64,000 nucleotides of DNA from Photobacterium profundum SS9. GTDB lineage: Bacteria > Pseudomonadota > Gammaproteobacteria > Enterobacterales > Vibrionaceae. Positions 30,690 through 42,082 of this stretch are shown piece by piece (positions within the stretch are counted from its first letter, which is position 1; each line of letters opens with the position of its first letter). The notes below the pieces were generated by a model. The model saw nothing but the letters and a program-made list of their open reading frames with translations, was not told the DNA's origin and searched no databases. Made by a program: the position numbers and the translations under genes. The stretch spans positions 3,361,411 to 3,425,410 of the forward strand of contig NC_006370.1 in NCBI RefSeq assembly GCF_000196255.1, in the 5' to 3' direction.

Positions 30690-33107
30690 TTAGAATGTTC
30701 GCCCAATGGTGAATGTGAAGAATTCTTCATCATCACCGTCGTATTTCTTGATCGGACGAGCAATCGAAAATACCAATGGGCCCATCGGTGACATCCACTG
30801 TAAAGCAGCACCATATGACGCACGAATTAATCCCATGTCGGAATAATCTTCAAGATATTTACCGTCAGTATCTTTCAAATCATATTCCGTATCCCACACT
30901 GTACCAGCATCAATAAATAGACTAGTACGGATCTGGTTACGAACTTCATCAGATGCAAACGGGGTTGGAACAATAAGCTCTATACTTGCTAGTGCAACGG
31001 CGTTACCACCTGCTGCATCATCAGTACCGATAGCACAATTGTTATTCCCTGATGGACCACCAGTCGGACAACCTTGTACATAAACAGCTTTTGGACCAAC
31101 AGTATTAGAACGGAAACCACGTAGCGTAGTGAAACCACCCGCGTAGAAGTTTTCGTAGAATGGCAGTAATTGATCACTACCATTGTCGGTTGTGCCATAA
31201 CCATTACCGTAACCTAAGCGACCACGAAGTAATAAGCTGAAATCATGCCCGTCGTTTAGCGGGAAATATTGTCGAACATCGTACTGCGTTTTGAAATACT
31301 GAGCATCAGAGCCCGGAATTGTCATACGGAATGATGCACGTTGGTGATTACCCGCCGTCGGGAAATAACCACGGTTCAAGTTGTTACGAGTCCATGAAAC
31401 CGACCAATCAAAGTCATCCAATTCAATCACATTTTGACCTCGGTCGAAGCCATGGATCTTTTTGAATTTTTCAATCTGGTAATATTCTTGGGTATTCGAG
31501 ATCTTGTTATGATCGTAACCAAGGCCAAATTCGAAGAAGTTTAATTCATCAAACGGGAAACCCCATGTCAAACTTGTACCATAACTTTGGTTGGTATAGT
31601 CCGAAATGTTTGCATCCGATGCTTCAAACTCGTTGTAGTAAATTTTACCACCTAAGCTGATACCATCGATAGTGAAGTAAGGGTCACGGTATTCTAAGCT
31701 GACATTTTTTTGGTAGTCGTTCATCATCGCATTGATGCCAAAACGGTTACCGGTACCTAAGAAGTTATCTTGCTGAATACCTGCTTGGAAACTGATACCT
31801 GATTCAGTACCATAACCAACACCGAAGTTAATGCTACCAGCATTAGCCTCTTTCACGACATATTTGATGTCGACTTCATCATCAGAACCCGGAACACGAA
31901 CGGTTTGTACATCGACGGTTTCAAAGAAACCAGTTCGATTCAAACGACTCTTACCGCTTTCAACAGATTTCGAGTTCAGCCAACTGCCTTCCATTTGACG
32001 CATTTCTCGACGCAACACTTCATCTTTCGTCGATGTGTTACCAGAGAACTGGATGTTACGTACATAAATACGCTTGCCAGATTCAACGTTTACAAGCAGT
32101 GAGACTTCATTTTTATCGTCATCAAAATCAGGAATGGTCGTTACCTGCGGGTACGCATAACCAGATTCACCTAATGTTCGCTTAACCGCATCTTCAAGTG
32201 CCGTTACTTGCGCACCGTTATAGATATCACCCTCTTTGATTGTAACAAGCTCGTTTAGATCCTTATTATCTTTCGATAAGTCACCACGGAATGTTACATC
32301 TTTCACTTGATACTGCTCGCCTTCACTGATTTTAAGCGTGATATACACACCCTTTTTATCAGGAGAGATCGAGACTTGAGTAGAGTCTAACTTGTATTTC
32401 AAGTAACCATTATTCAAGTATTGCGAGCGTAATATTTCTAAATCACCGGCGAGCACTTGCTTTTGATATTTTTCATCAGCAAGGAAGTTCCACCATGGAA
32501 TATCAGCCTTCAAGTTAAATTTACTGCTCAGCTCTGCATCAGTAAAAACGTCATTACCAATGAAGTTGATCTGCTGAATTTTTGCCGATACACCTTCAGT
32601 GAAGACAAACTTAAGATCCGCACGGTTTCGGGGCAATGGAGTAACAACAGCTTGTACGCTGGCGTTATATTTACCTACACTATAGTAAAAGTCTTCTAGT
32701 CCTTTTTCTATTTTACTGAGTGTCGTACGATCAAGTGCTTCACCAATACGAAGATTCGATGAATCTAGATTATCAGTAAGTTGCTCTTCCTTGATCGCCT
32801 TGTTTCCCGAAAATGTTATGTTGGCAATTGTCGGACGCTCAAGCACTTTGACAACCAGTGCATCACCATCACGAAATACTTTAATATCTTCGAAGTTACC
32901 GGAAGCAAAAAGAGCCTGAATAATTTCCGCCACATCACGATCATCAACATTATCGCCTACACGTACTGGCATTTTTAACAATGCAGCCCCCATAGTGACA
33001 CGTTGAAGCCCTTCAAAACGAATATCGTCAACTACAAATTGTTCCGCGCTCTGCGCAACACTGCTACCGAGTAAGAGTGATGCAATCAACAGTTTTTTTA
33101 TCGCCAT
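30690..33107 (-). CDS. bamA: Outer membrane protein assembly factor BamA
   Basis: An 805-aa outer-membrane insertase (E. coli 810 aa). Signal peptide [20 protein letters not shown] with cleavage near 20. Five POTRA domains cover about residues 22-420, and the 16-strand barrel the rest. The conserved loop 6 motif is seen in TTLRGFRSN. The last residue is Phe (FTIGRTF), the usual barrel C-terminal signature. Operon order rseP-bamA-skp-lpxD is conserved. Confidence 0.97.
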   Translation of the reverse strand: MAIKKLLIASLLLGSSVAQSAEQFVVDDIRFEGLQRVTMGAALLKMPVRVGDNVDDRDVAEIIQALFASGNFEDIKVFRDGDALVVKVLERPTIANITFSGNKAIKEEQLTDNLDSSNLRIGEALDRTTLSKIEKGLEDFYYSVGKYNASVQAVVTPLPRNRADLKFVFTEGVSAKIQQINFIGNDVFTDAELSSKFNLKADIPWWNFLADEKYQKQVLAGDLEILRSQYLNNGYLKYKLDSTQVSISPDKKGVYITLKISEGEQYQVKDVTFRGDLSKDNKDLNELVTIKEGDIYNGAQVTALEDAVKRTLGESGYAYPQVTTIPDFDDDKNEVSLLVNVESGKRIYVRNIQFSGNTSTKDEVLRREMRQMEGSWLNSKSVESGKSRLNRTGFFETVDVQTVRVPGSDDEVDIKYVVKEANAGSINFGVGYGTESGISFQAGIQQDNFLGTGNRFGINAMMNDYQKNVSLEYRDPYFTIDGISLGGKIYYNEFEASDANISDYTNQSYGTSLTWGFPFDELNFFEFGLGYDHNKISNTQEYYQIEKFKKIHGFDRGQNVIELDDFDWSVSWTRNNLNRGYFPTAGNHQRASFRMTIPGSDAQYFKTQYDVRQYFPLNDGHDFSLLLRGRLGYGNGYGTTDNGSDQLLPFYENFYAGGFTTLRGFRSNTVGPKAVYVQGCPTGGPSGNNNCAIGTDDAAGGNAVALASIELIVPTPFASDEVRNQIRTSLFIDAGTVWDTEYDLKDTDGKYLEDYSDMGLIRASYGAALQWMSPMGPLVFSIARPIKKYDGDDEEFFTFTIGRTF

Positions 33108-33144
33108 TACTGTTCTAATTATTCCTTGCTAAAAAACGCATTTA

Positions 33145-34506
33145 TTAAAGGCGGGTAAAATCATTGAATAGCGCTACGGCCATTAATGCAACCAAAATGG
33201 CTGATCCCACCCTATAGCCAAGATCCTGAACACGCTCAGAAACGGGACGACGGGTTACAGCTTCAATGGCAAAATACATTAAATGTCCACCATCAAGTAC
33301 CGGAAGCGGTAACAAGTTAACTATCCCTAAGTTCACACTAATCAGAGCTAAAAATCCAAGGAAGTACACCAAACCGTAATCGGCGGTCATTCCAGCCCCT
33401 TTCGCTATGGATATTGGACCACTTAGATTTTTAAGCGCCACATCACCAGTTACCAACTTCGTCACCATACCAAAGGTCAACGTCACCAACTGCCAGGTTT
33501 TTTCTGTTGCTTTTCCTACCGCTTCGATAGGACCAAACTGAAGGTTAATACGGTATGACTCAGGCCACGCTTCCACTTCTGGTGCAAAACCTGCGTATCC
33601 AATTAACTCATCATTCGCCAATTTTTTTAATTTTGGTGTCAATGTCACCGAAACACGTTGCCCTTCACGCTCTAAATCAAACAACAGTGCTTGTTCAGGG
33701 TGTGAGCGAACAGCATCGACAACCTCTAGCCATTGCGTGATCGGGGTATTATCGATCGCCACAATTTTATCATTTAACCTGAATCCGGCATCAATTGCTG
33801 CTCCACCGTCAACAAGTTGTGAGATGGAAAGGGTTATTGCAGGTGAATAGGGTGCAATACCTAGCGTTGTTAAAACACGTTCGCTTTCAGGGTCAAATGA
33901 CCAAGTGCTTAGGTTTAAAGTACGCTGAACCTCATAGTCATTATTAGGTTCAGTGACTGTAATAACCATTTCTTTATCACCGATATGAGAAATCATCGCC
34001 ATATTAGCGGATTCCCAATCAGCGGTTTTGATTCCTGAAATAGATTTTAGTTCCATTCCAGAGCTAATTCCTGCTTCCGCCGCTATCGATTGCGGAGCGA
34101 CGTCACCAATAATAGGACGAACGGCAGGAATACCAATCAGATAAACGACCCAATAAGCAAAGATAGCAAAAATAAAGTTCGCCATGGGTCCGGCAGCAAC
34201 AATCGCACTACGTTGCCATAGTGGTTTATTATTGAAAGCCATATGTTTTTTATCAGCTGGTACGTCATCAACACGCTCATCGAGCATTTTAACGTAACCA
34301 CCCAGTGGAATCATAGCCAGCGTATATTCTGTGCCATCTTTACCCACTTTACGCCATAACGACTTACCAAAACCGATGGAAAAGCGTTCAACATAGACAC
34401 CACAACGTCGAGCGACCCAAAAATGACCGAACTCATGTACTGCGATTAAAATGCCTAAAGCCAGTATAAATGACCCCAGATTCCATAAAACACTCATCAT
34501 ATTCAT
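33145..34506 (-). CDS. rseP: Regulator of sigmaE protease RseP (site-2 protease)
   Basis: A 453-aa inner-membrane zinc protease that cleaves RseA after DegS to release sigmaE. The active site HEFGH is at residues 24-28 in the first membrane helix. Two PDZ-like domains occupy about 115-310. The second metal site LPVLDGGH is near residue 400. The ATG overlaps the dxr stop (ATGA) with AAGG upstream. Placed directly ahead of bamA, coupling envelope stress to barrel assembly. Confidence 0.96.
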   Translation of the reverse strand: MNMMSVLWNLGSFILALGILIAVHEFGHFWVARRCGVYVERFSIGFGKSLWRKVGKDGTEYTLAMIPLGGYVKMLDERVDDVPADKKHMAFNNKPLWQRSAIVAAGPMANFIFAIFAYWVVYLIGIPAVRPIIGDVAPQSIAAEAGISSGMELKSISGIKTADWESANMAMISHIGDKEMVITVTEPNNDYEVQRTLNLSTWSFDPESERVLTTLGIAPYSPAITLSISQLVDGGAAIDAGFRLNDKIVAIDNTPITQWLEVVDAVRSHPEQALLFDLEREGQRVSVTLTPKLKKLANDELIGYAGFAPEVEAWPESYRINLQFGPIEAVGKATEKTWQLVTLTFGMVTKLVTGDVALKNLSGPISIAKGAGMTADYGLVYFLGFLALISVNLGIVNLLPLPVLDGGHLMYFAIEAVTRRPVSERVQDLGYRVGSAILVALMAVALFNDFTRL

Positions 34507-35696
34507 GCTACCTTACGAATTATGTTGTGAGCCAAAACACGAGCCTGCATATCTAACTCAATCACACTTTCTAAGTCTACCAGTGTTGCCATATTGGCAG
34601 AGTTAAGTATCTGTTCATTAATTATCGCAATATCGGTAAACCCAATGTCATTATTTAAAAACGCCGCAACCGCTATTTCGTTCGCAGCATTCAATGCCGT
34701 TGTGGCCGCTTGACCGTCATAACACGCATCAATGGCGAGTTTCAGACAGGGGTAGCGTGAATAGTCTGGCGGCAAGAACGTAAATTCGCCAATCTTACTG
34801 AAGTCTAATGGCGCAACGCCAGCATCAACTCTATCTGGATAGGACATTGCACACGCAATGGGCGTCTGCATATCGGGTAATCCCATCTGCGCTAATACTG
34901 AGCCGTCTTTGTATTGCACCATGGAGTGAATCACGGACTGTGGGTGAATAATCACTTGCAGCTGCTCTCTAGACGCATTGAACAACCACCGAGCTTCAAT
35001 ATATTCAAGCCCTTTGTTCATCATGGTTGCGGAATCGACAGAGATTTTTGGTCCCATAGACCAATTAGGATGTGCAATTGCCATCTGCGGCGTAACTGAT
35101 GCCAATTCAGCTATATCAGTATACCTAAATGGTCCACCAGAGCCCGTTAGTAAGATTTTACTAATACCGTACTCTTCCAGATCACAACGCCCCATTGCAC
35201 GCTGAATATCAGCAGGTAAGCATTGGAAGATAGCATTATGCTCACTATCAACAGGTAATAGCTCTGCACCATATTGCTCACACGCATCAATAAACATCTG
35301 GCCAGACATTACCAAAGCTTCTTTGTTCGCTAATAAAATGCGTTTACCCGCTTTCACACCAGCCATTGTCGGTAATAAACCAGCAGCCCCTACTATTGCG
35401 GCCATGACAGTATCAATTTCATCAAGAGCAGCGACTTGGCAGAGCCCAGCGTCACCCGCTAGAACTTGGGTACTAATTTCATGCTTCTCCAGTAATACTG
35501 ACAATTCCTTCGCTGCCTGTAGAGATGCCATTGCCGCGTATTTTGGTTTCCAGATACGGCATAACTCGAGCATTTTCTGACTATTTGTACCGGCAGCTAA
35601 AGCAACAACCTCAAACAATTGCGGGTTCTGTGCTGCAACAGCCAATGTACTACTTCCAATAGAGCCAGTAGCACCAAGAATCGTTAACTTACGCAT
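34503..35696 (-). CDS. dxr: 1-deoxy-D-xylulose 5-phosphate reductoisomerase
   Basis: A 397-aa NADPH enzyme making MEP in isoprenoid synthesis. NADPH-binding [10 protein letters not shown] is at residues 8-17, with ANKEALVM and the metal/substrate site [11 protein letters not shown] near 150 and LTGSGGPFR. Its product pathway supplies UppS, encoded nearby. Overlaps rseP by 4 bp. Confidence 0.97.
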   Translation of the reverse strand: MRKLTILGATGSIGSSTLAVAAQNPQLFEVVALAAGTNSQKMLELCRIWKPKYAAMASLQAAKELSVLLEKHEISTQVLAGDAGLCQVAALDEIDTVMAAIVGAAGLLPTMAGVKAGKRILLANKEALVMSGQMFIDACEQYGAELLPVDSEHNAIFQCLPADIQRAMGRCDLEEYGISKILLTGSGGPFRYTDIAELASVTPQMAIAHPNWSMGPKISVDSATMMNKGLEYIEARWLFNASREQLQVIIHPQSVIHSMVQYKDGSVLAQMGLPDMQTPIACAMSYPDRVDAGVAPLDFSKIGEFTFLPPDYSRYPCLKLAIDACYDGQAATTALNAANEIAVAAFLNNDIGFTDIAIINEQILNSANMATLVDLESVIELDMQARVLAHNIIRKVA

Positions 35697-35758
35697 AAAA
35701 TCACTTAATTCAGCTATGAAGGGCAGCTTAAGAATCGCTGCCCGCTATATGAAGTTGC

Positions 35759-36607
35759 TTACAGCACCCAAAGATACAATAAAGCAAAAACAGGAAGCGC
35801 AGCCGTTAAGCTGTCAATACGATCAAGGATACCACCGTGACCAGGTAAAATATTACCACTATCTTTGATGCCAGAAACACGCTTGAACATACTTTCAACC
35901 AAGTCACCCAAAACAGATGCAATCACTGTAATAATAGCAATGATGAAAAGATTGCTTAAGCTCGTAAATGGAATATCCATCAATGTCGCGCCACCCCACG
36001 TAATAAGGATCGCTAACAATGCCCCGCCGACTAAACCTTCAATGGTTTTATTCGGGCTAACCGCAGGGGCCATTTTAGTTTTTCCGAAACGTTTACCAGA
36101 GAAGTACGCGCCAGTATCTGCCGCCCACACCAGAAAACAAACCAATAACACGAGTTTTGCACCATGATATGGGTTTTCTGCATAGTTAACAGCGCGGAGC
36201 ATTAAGATACTCCAAAAGAATGGGATGAGTGTAAGTAACCCAAAGAAGTGTTTTAGCGAAGAAGATGCAGACCAAAGTTTTACGCTGGATGGGTATGTTA
36301 TTGCTAAGGTAGATGCAATTAACCACCAAATCCCCCCAACAAACAATATACCATGGTGTGATTCGGTCAGTGTTGATAATGCAGTTACATCAAAAGGTAT
36401 TACTACCAAGCTTAGGCCTAGGGTCATCGTAGGTACGACCATCGCAACGAGGCGCGATTTAGCATCAACAAACTGTGTCCATTCCCAAAAACCAATCAAT
36501 GTAATCGCGGCAAGAGCAATGACGAAAAAAGAAAATGGTAGTAAAAATATCCCGGCAATCACTAAAGGCGCGAGGATTAGTGCAGTAATAATTCGTTGCT
36601 TTAACAA
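35759..36607 (-). CDS. cdsA: Phosphatidate cytidylyltransferase
   Basis: A 282-aa polytopic membrane enzyme making CDP-diacylglycerol. The C-terminal signature SVLGDLVESMFKRVSGIKDS followed by GNILPGHGGILDRIDS is complete. About eight membrane segments. Between uppS and dxr, as in most gammaproteobacteria. Confidence 0.97.
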   Translation of the reverse strand: MLKQRIITALILAPLVIAGIFLLPFSFFVIALAAITLIGFWEWTQFVDAKSRLVAMVVPTMTLGLSLVVIPFDVTALSTLTESHHGILFVGGIWWLIASTLAITYPSSVKLWSASSSLKHFFGLLTLIPFFWSILMLRAVNYAENPYHGAKLVLLVCFLVWAADTGAYFSGKRFGKTKMAPAVSPNKTIEGLVGGALLAILITWGGATLMDIPFTSLSNLFIIAIITVIASVLGDLVESMFKRVSGIKDSGNILPGHGGILDRIDSLTAALPVFALLYLWVL

Positions 36608-36683
36608 GCGGCGTCCTCTCGTTTGTTATTTATTTTCATTATTCAGATAGATCATCACGATTCTATTTTTATGATAATAATCA

Positions 36684-36705
36684 ATGCGTTTCATTAAAAA
36701 CGCAT
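36684..36705. other. Hairpin in the uppS-cdsA gap
   Basis: Arms ATGCGTTT (36684-36691) and AAACGCAT (36698-36705) with a six-base loop; no strong T run. Probably an mRNA stem on the uppS-cdsA transcript, or a weak terminator. Confidence 0.45.
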
Positions 36706-36719
36706 CATTTGAATAATAT

Positions 36720-37484
36720 TTATTCTTGTATTAAAGCTTGAATCTGTTCACCCGTACAACCAAAGCGGCGTTCGCGGTTAATATACCATGCTATAGCGTT
36801 AGCAAAGCTTTCTTCATCAAAATCAGGCCAGTGCTGCTCTGTGAAGTACAATTCTGCATAAGCTGCCTGCCACAGCATAAAATTACTAATACGGCATTCA
36901 CCACTCGTACGGATCATTAAATCCACATCAGGCAAATCAGCCGTCGACATGCCAGCAGACAACATATCCTCAGTAATATCTGAAGCCGTTAAGCCTTGTT
37001 CAGCAATCTGAACGGCTAATTTTTTCGTTGCTTGTAAGATATCCCATTGCCCACCGTAATTGGCAGCAATATTCAAGACTAGACCAGTATTGTTAGCCGT
37101 TAACGCTTCCGAGGTTGCTATTTTTCGTTGAAGTCGCTCACTAAAGCCACTTTTGTCACCGATAATACGTAATTGGATATTATTTTTATGAAGACGTTTA
37201 ACTTCACGAGTCAGTACAGTCATAAACAGTTCCATTAATAATGAAACCTCGTCTTCAGGGCGACGCCAGTTTTCGCTACTAAAAGCAAATAATGTCAAAA
37301 CCTTAACGCCAAGGCGGTTAGCCGTCGTGACACTTTTACGCACGGCTTCAACGCCAGCCTTATGGCCAAACACTCGAGCCTTTCCTTTTGCCTTCGCCCA
37401 CCGACCATTCCCATCCATAATGACGGCAACATGCTTCGGTAAACATTCAGCAGAAAGTTCAGTTTCGATGGTACGCTCTGCCAT
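36720..37484 (-). CDS. uppS: Undecaprenyl diphosphate synthase
   Basis: A 254-aa cis-prenyltransferase making the C55 lipid carrier for cell-wall and O-antigen synthesis. The catalytic motif [12 protein letters not shown] has Asp24, followed by [18 protein letters not shown] and the C-terminal [15 protein letters not shown] are family signatures. Its ribosome site lies directly beside the U tract of the frr terminator. Confidence 0.97.
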
Positions 37485-37495
37485 GTTTCTCCCTC

Positions 37496-37526
37496 AAAAA
37501 AAAAACGCTGTGCTGTACGCACAGCG
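37496..37526 (-). terminator. Strong terminator after frr
   Basis: The minus strand forms CGCTGTGC-GTACA-GCACAGCG followed by ten T residues. It ends only ~12 bases before the uppS start codon. Confidence 0.9.
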
Positions 37527-37570
37527 CTTCAAATATCATAAAGCTAAATCATATTGGAAAGACAAGTGTC

Positions 37571-38128
37571 TTAAACTTCCATTAACTCTTTTTCTTTTAC
37601 TTCAAGAACAGCTTCAATATTCTTAACAGCAACATCTGTCAGCTTCTGAATTTCATCTTGTGCACGACGATCATCGTCTTCAGAAATTTCTTTGTCTTTT
37701 AGCAATGCTTTTAAATCTGCATTCGCATCACGACGGATGTTACGAATAGCCACACGACCTTGCTCTGCTTCTTTACGTACAATCTTAACAAGATCACGAC
37801 GACGCTCTTCCGTTAACGGAGGCAATGGTACACGAATTACGGTACCTGCAGACATTGGGTTTAGCCCCAAATCTGACATCATGATAGCTTTTTCGATTTT
37901 TGGCGTTAGCTCTCGGTCAAAAACCGTAATCGCCAACGTACGTGAATCTTCAGCAACAACATTTGCAAGCTGCTTAAGTGGTGTATTCGCACCGTAGTAT
38001 TCTACGTAAATGGTATCAAGTAGACTTGGATGCGCACGACCAGTACGGATCTTAACAAGTTGGTTTTTTAGCGCATCAACGCTTTTTCCCATACGCTCTT
38101 GCGCATCATTTTGAATTTCATTAATCAC
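37571..38128 (-). CDS. frr: Ribosome recycling factor
   Basis: A 185-aa factor, the same length as E. coli RRF, which with EF-G splits the post-termination ribosome. The three-helix domain I ([21 protein letters not shown] and [20 protein letters not shown]) and small domain II are recognisable. Downstream of pyrH after ~140 bp. Confidence 0.97.
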   Translation of the reverse strand: MINEIQNDAQERMGKSVDALKNQLVKIRTGRAHPSLLDTIYVEYYGANTPLKQLANVVAEDSRTLAITVFDRELTPKIEKAIMMSDLGLNPMSAGTVIRVPLPPLTEERRRDLVKIVRKEAEQGRVAIRNIRRDANADLKALLKDKEISEDDDRRAQDEIQKLTDVAVKNIEAVLEVKEKELMEV

Positions 38129-38174
38129 GATTTAGTACCCCTGCTTGGTAATGGTCAGGTTATTTAGTCACGGC

Positions 38175-38193
38175 GGAGGCCTCAAAAGCCTCC
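38175..38193. other. Hairpin between pyrH and frr
   Basis: Arms GGAGGC and GCCTCC around a seven-base loop, without a T run, on the pyrH-frr transcript. Confidence 0.4.
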
Positions 38194-38271
38194 ATCCTGA
38201 ATTAGTCGTTTTTATAGTTAATACGTTTTAAAGCTTCACCAACGTGAAGACTCATGTTTTCACATTAACTA

Positions 38272-38994
38272 TTAAGAGATCAAAGTGCCTTCTTGCTCAC
38301 CCATTACTACGCGACGAAGAGAGCCAGGTTTAGTCATGTTAAAAACACGAATCGGCATTTTATGGTCACGAGCAAGTGTAAATGCAGCTAAGTCCATCAC
38401 TTTAAGCTCTTTTTCTAGAACGTCTTGGAAACCAAGCTTATCACAAAGAACTGCATCTGGGTTCTTAACTGGATCATCAGTGTAAACTCCGTCAACTTTC
38501 GTTGCTTTCAATACTATGTCAGCTTCAATCTCAATACCACGAAGGCATGCAGCTGAATCAGTCGTAAAGAACGGATTACCAGTACCAGCAGCGAAGATCA
38601 CAACGCGACCTTGACGAAGTTGGCTAATAGCTTCAGCCCAGTTGTAGCTGTCACACACACCATTAAGTGGAATTGCAGACATCACTCGAGCGTTCACATA
38701 GGCACGGTGTAATGCATCTCGCATTGCCAAACCATTCATCACAGTTGCTAGCATACCCATGTGGTCGCCCACAACTCGGTTCATACCCGCTTCAGCCAAA
38801 CCTGCACCACGGAACAGGTTACCGCCACCGATAACAAGGCCAACCTGCACACCCAGTTCAACGAGTTCTTTAACTTCTTGTGCCATACGGTCAAGAACTT
38901 TTGCATCAATACCGAAACCTTCTGATCCCTGTAGTGCTTCACCACTTAGTTTAAGTAAAATTCGTTGATAAATTGGTTTAGGGTTTGTGGTCAT
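38272..38994 (-). CDS. pyrH: Uridylate kinase
   Basis: A 240-aa UMP kinase of the amino-acid-kinase fold. [10 protein letters not shown] and [13 protein letters not shown] bind ATP, and [16 protein letters not shown] binds UMP. A terminator separates it from tsf, so it probably has its own promoter in 38995-39039. Confidence 0.97.
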   Translation of the reverse strand: MTTNPKPIYQRILLKLSGEALQGSEGFGIDAKVLDRMAQEVKELVELGVQVGLVIGGGNLFRGAGLAEAGMNRVVGDHMGMLATVMNGLAMRDALHRAYVNARVMSAIPLNGVCDSYNWAEAISQLRQGRVVIFAAGTGNPFFTTDSAACLRGIEIEADIVLKATKVDGVYTDDPVKNPDAVLCDKLGFQDVLEKELKVMDLAAFTLARDHKMPIRVFNMTKPGSLRRVVMGEQEGTLIS

Positions 38995-39039
38995 AAGTAT
39001 TACCTTCCAGGCTAACTAAACTAAAGAGATATGGAGTTG

Positions 39040-39071
39040 TAAAAAGACCGCAGCCTTGGCTACGGTCTTTA
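39040..39071 (-). terminator. Terminator of rpsB-tsf
   Basis: Minus strand AAAGACCGTAGCC-AAG-GGCTGCGGTCTTT with TTT following. Falls between tsf and pyrH. Confidence 0.85.
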
Positions 39072-39092
39072 GAGTTCTTTTACTGTGAAGGA

Positions 39093-39947
39093 TTAACCCT
39101 TCTGAACAGCTGCAACTTCTTCTGCGAAGCTCATTTCTTTTGCTTTCTCGATGCCTTCACCAACTTCAAAACGGATGAAGTTTGTTACTGTAGCACCTTT
39201 AGCTTTCAACATTTGACCAACAGTTTGTGCTGGATCCATGATGAATGCTTGACCAGTTAGAGAAACTTCGCCGGTGAATTTCTTCATGCGGCCAACAACC
39301 ATTTTCTCTGCGATTTCAGCTGGCTTACCAGATTGGATAGCGATATCGATCTGGATTTGCTTTTCTTTAGCAACAACGTCTGCAGGTACATCTTCAGGAG
39401 TTACGAACTCAGGCTTAGATGCAGCAACGTGCATAGCTACTTGCTTAATTGTTTCTTGGTCTGCATCAGATGCAACAACAACAACAACAACACCAATACG
39501 GTCGCCGTGACGGTAAGAACCAATTTGTGCGCCTTCGATGAACTCAACACGACGAATGCTGATGTTTTCACCGATTTTAGTTACTAGAGCAATGCGCTTC
39601 TCTTCGAAAGCAGCTTGAAGTTCAGCAACTTCAACACGGCCTGCAAGAGCTGCATCTGCTACTTCATTAGCAAACGCAAGGAAGCTAGCATCTTTAGCAA
39701 CGAAATCTGTTTGGCAGTTAACTTCTAGAATTGCAGCAATGCCATCAACTTCTTTGATGATGATTGTGCCTTCAGCTGCGATGTTGCCCGATTTTTTAGC
39801 AGCCTTAGCAGCACCGCTCTTACGCATGTTATCAATTGCTAGCTCGATGTCGCCATCTGCTTCAACAAGCGCTTTTTTACAATCCATCATGCCTGCAGCT
39901 GTACGCTCACGCAGTTCTTTAACTAGGGCAGCTGTAACTGTTGCCAT
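39093..39947 (-). CDS. tsf: Elongation factor Ts
   Basis: A 284-aa nucleotide exchange factor for EF-Tu. The N-terminal domain [16 protein letters not shown] and the MMDCKKAL segment are conserved; the TDFVA motif that contacts EF-Tu is present ([12 protein letters not shown]). The start is the ATG at 39947 with GAGG eight bases upstream; the longer frame adds 22 unlikely residues. An unusual run of six valines is encoded by (GTT)6 at 39474-39491. Confidence 0.97.
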   Translation of the reverse strand: MATVTAALVKELRERTAAGMMDCKKALVEADGDIELAIDNMRKSGAAKAAKKSGNIAAEGTIIIKEVDGIAAILEVNCQTDFVAKDASFLAFANEVADAALAGRVEVAELQAAFEEKRIALVTKIGENISIRRVEFIEGAQIGSYRHGDRIGVVVVVVASDADQETIKQVAMHVAASKPEFVTPEDVPADVVAKEKQIQIDIAIQSGKPAEIAEKMVVGRMKKFTGEVSLTGQAFIMDPAQTVGQMLKAKGATVTNFIRFEVGEGIEKAKEMSFAEEVAAVQKG

Positions 39948-39983
39948 TGTCATATCCTCGGTTTGAATTCTTGATATAAAAAT

Positions 39984-40005
39984 CAGGGGCCGAAATAGGC
40001 CCCTG
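39984..40005 (-). terminator. Attenuator-like hairpin between rpsB and tsf
   Basis: Minus strand CAGGGGCC-TATTTC-GGCCCCTG followed by ATTTTTAT. It is a strong stem within the operon, and would cut tsf expression relative to rpsB by partial termination, as known for the E. coli rpsB-tsf gap. Confidence 0.75.
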
Positions 40006-40058
40006 TTAACCATTCTTAGTTTACACTAGGTAAGCTAAGAAACTCAAAAGAGCGGCTA

Positions 40059-40787
40059 TTAAGCTTCTGCTACGAAACCATCTTGTTCAGCTTGAACAAC
40101 GATGTCTTGGTTACGAGCTTCAGTTACAGTTTGTGCTACAGCACCAGTGTAAAGCTGAATTGAACGGATTGCATCATCGTTACCAGGGATAACGAAGTCA
40201 ACGCCGTCTGGGTTAGAGTTAGTATCTACAATAGAGAATACTGGGATACCCAGGTTGTTAGCTTCTTTAATAGCGATGTGTTCGTGATCAGCATCAATTA
40301 CGAACATTGCGTCAGGAAGACCGCCCATGTTCTTGATACCGCCTAGAGACTTTTCAAGTTTCTCCATTTCACGAGTACGCATTAGCGCTTCTTTCTTTGT
40401 TAGCTTTTCGAACGTACCGTCAGCAGACTGAATTTCTAGCTCTTTCAGACGTTTGATTGACTGACGAACAGTTTTCCAGTTAGTCAGCATACCACCCAAC
40501 CAACGGTTGTTTACGTAGTACTGATCACAGCTGATAGCTGATTCTTTAACAGATTCGCTGGCTGCACGCTTAGTACCAACGAAAAGCACCTTACCTTTAC
40601 GAGCTGCAATCTTGTTGATTTCAGCTAGTGCGTCGTTGAACATTGGTACAGTTTTCTCAAGGTTGATGATGTGTACCTTGTTACGAGCACCAAAAATGAA
40701 TGGCTTCATTTTTGGGTTCCAGTAACGAGTTTGGTGACCAAAGTGTACACCAGCCTTAAGCATGTCGCGCATTGATACAGTTGCCAT
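40059..40787 (-). CDS. rpsB: 30S ribosomal protein S2
   Basis: A 242-aa small-subunit protein (E. coli 241 aa), with [22 protein letters not shown] at the N terminus, [24 protein letters not shown] and [13 protein letters not shown]2 represses its own operon in E. coli through the leader upstream. Confidence 0.98.
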   Translation of the reverse strand: MATVSMRDMLKAGVHFGHQTRYWNPKMKPFIFGARNKVHIINLEKTVPMFNDALAEINKIAARKGKVLFVGTKRAASESVKESAISCDQYYVNNRWLGGMLTNWKTVRQSIKRLKELEIQSADGTFEKLTKKEALMRTREMEKLEKSLGGIKNMGGLPDAMFVIDADHEHIAIKEANNLGIPVFSIVDTNSNPDGVDFVIPGNDDAIRSIQLYTGAVAQTVTEARNQDIVVQAEQDGFVAEA

Positions 40788-40794
40788 TGAATAA

Positions 40795-40979
40795 TTCCTC
40801 TATGGGGTTAGGCGTCCACATATCCCATCCTACCGACCCTCTATCCATTTTACCTAAGTCCGTAATGGGCTTATTAAAAATGGCGGGCACCCCGGAGCAT
40901 GTGTCGATATGTGTGAGTGATTAATAAAAAGTATGTGTAATTTAACCAACAGAGTCGAAACTAAAATTAGCTAATTACG
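40795..40979 (-). ncRNA. rpsB 5' leader (t44/S2 leader type)
   Basis: The rpsB transcript would carry a ~190-nt untranslated leader with the conserved CGACACATGCTCCGGGGTGC segment (minus strand near 40915-40890) known from the S2 autoregulatory leader called t44. A candidate -10 TATAAA lies at 40991-40986 with a GC-rich GCGCGCC discriminator and no clear -35. The rest of the 326-bp rpsB-map gap carries the divergent map promoter region. Confidence 0.65.
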
Positions 40980-41113
40980 GCGCGCTTTATACCATATTTT
41001 TATAGCAATAATCCAGACTAAGTTTAGTTGATGTATCTAAACTTGGTTTCCATCGCACCTCCTCACTGTTAACATATGATTAATAGCAAACAGTAAAATA
41101 TAGAGAATATTGT

Positions 41114-41941
41114 ATGAGCATTAAGATCAAAACGGCTGATGAAATAGAAAAAATGCGCGTAGCCGGCCGTTTGGCTGCTGATGTGCTAGAGATGATTGAA
41201 CCCCATGTAAAGGCTGGTGTAACGACAGAAGAGATCGATCGAATCTGTCACGATTTCATCACAAAAGAGCAGAACGCAATTCCTGCGCCACTCAACTATC
41301 ACGGTTTCCCTAAATCTGTATGTACATCTATCAACCACGTTGTTTGTCACGGTATTCCAGCTGAAAAAGATGAAGACGTTAATGGCTCTTACAACAAACC
41401 AGCAGTATTAAAAGATGGCGACATTCTGAATATCGACATCACTGTTATTAAAGATGGCTACCATGGCGACACCTCTAAGATGTTTGAGATCGGTGAAGTA
41501 TCACTGGAAGACAAGCGCCTATGTCGTGTTGCACAAGAAAGCCTTTACCTTGCAATCAAAAAGGTAAAACCTGGCACAAAGCTAGGTGAAATTGGTACTG
41601 CGATTCAGAAATTCATCAAAACTGGCAACAGCCGCTTCTCTATTGTTAAAGATTACTGTGGGCATGGTATCGGTAACGAGTTTCATGAAGAGCCTCAGGT
41701 TGTTCATTACAAAAACAACGACCGCACAGTACTAAAAGCGGGGATGTGTTTTACTATCGAACCAATGATCAATGCTGGTAAATTTGGCTGTGTATCTGAC
41801 GATAATGATGGCTGGACGGTATATACCGTTGATGGCAAAAAATCGGCACAGTGGGAACATACACTACTTGTAACTGAAACAGGTTGTGAAGTGCTTACAT
41901 TACGAAAAGATGAAACACTACCTCGTATCATCAAAGCATAA
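41114..41941 (+). CDS. map: Type I methionine aminopeptidase
   Basis: A 275-aa metalloprotease removing N-terminal methionine. The five metal ligands are visible in NIDITV, GDTSKMF, CGHGIG, TIEPM and QWEHT. His in NYHGFPKSVC is the catalytic loop. It is slightly longer than E. coli Map (264 aa), with an insert around EKDEDVNGSYNKPA. Divergent from rpsB, as in E. coli. Confidence 0.96.
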   Translation: MSIKIKTADEIEKMRVAGRLAADVLEMIEPHVKAGVTTEEIDRICHDFITKEQNAIPAPLNYHGFPKSVCTSINHVVCHGIPAEKDEDVNGSYNKPAVLKDGDILNIDITVIKDGYHGDTSKMFEIGEVSLEDKRLCRVAQESLYLAIKKVKPGTKLGEIGTAIQKFIKTGNSRFSIVKDYCGHGIGNEFHEEPQVVHYKNNDRTVLKAGMCFTIEPMINAGKFGCVSDDNDGWTVYTVDGKKSAQWEHTLLVTETGCEVLTLRKDETLPRIIKA

Positions 41942-41948
41942 TATTGAG

Positions 41949-41974
41949 AAAGTCGGCCATGTGCCGACTTTTCC
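41949..41974 (+). terminator. Terminator of map
   Basis: Stem AAAGTCGGC-CATGT-GCCGACTTT followed by TCC, so the T run is short. Confidence 0.7.
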
Positions 41975-42082
41975 TTAGTACGAACGCCCCCCAACAGTTA
42001 GCAATCTATCGATAACTACTACCCATTTATTACGATCCAGTTATAGTAAGACTAAGCACTACATCACAGGGCATGGACCGCG

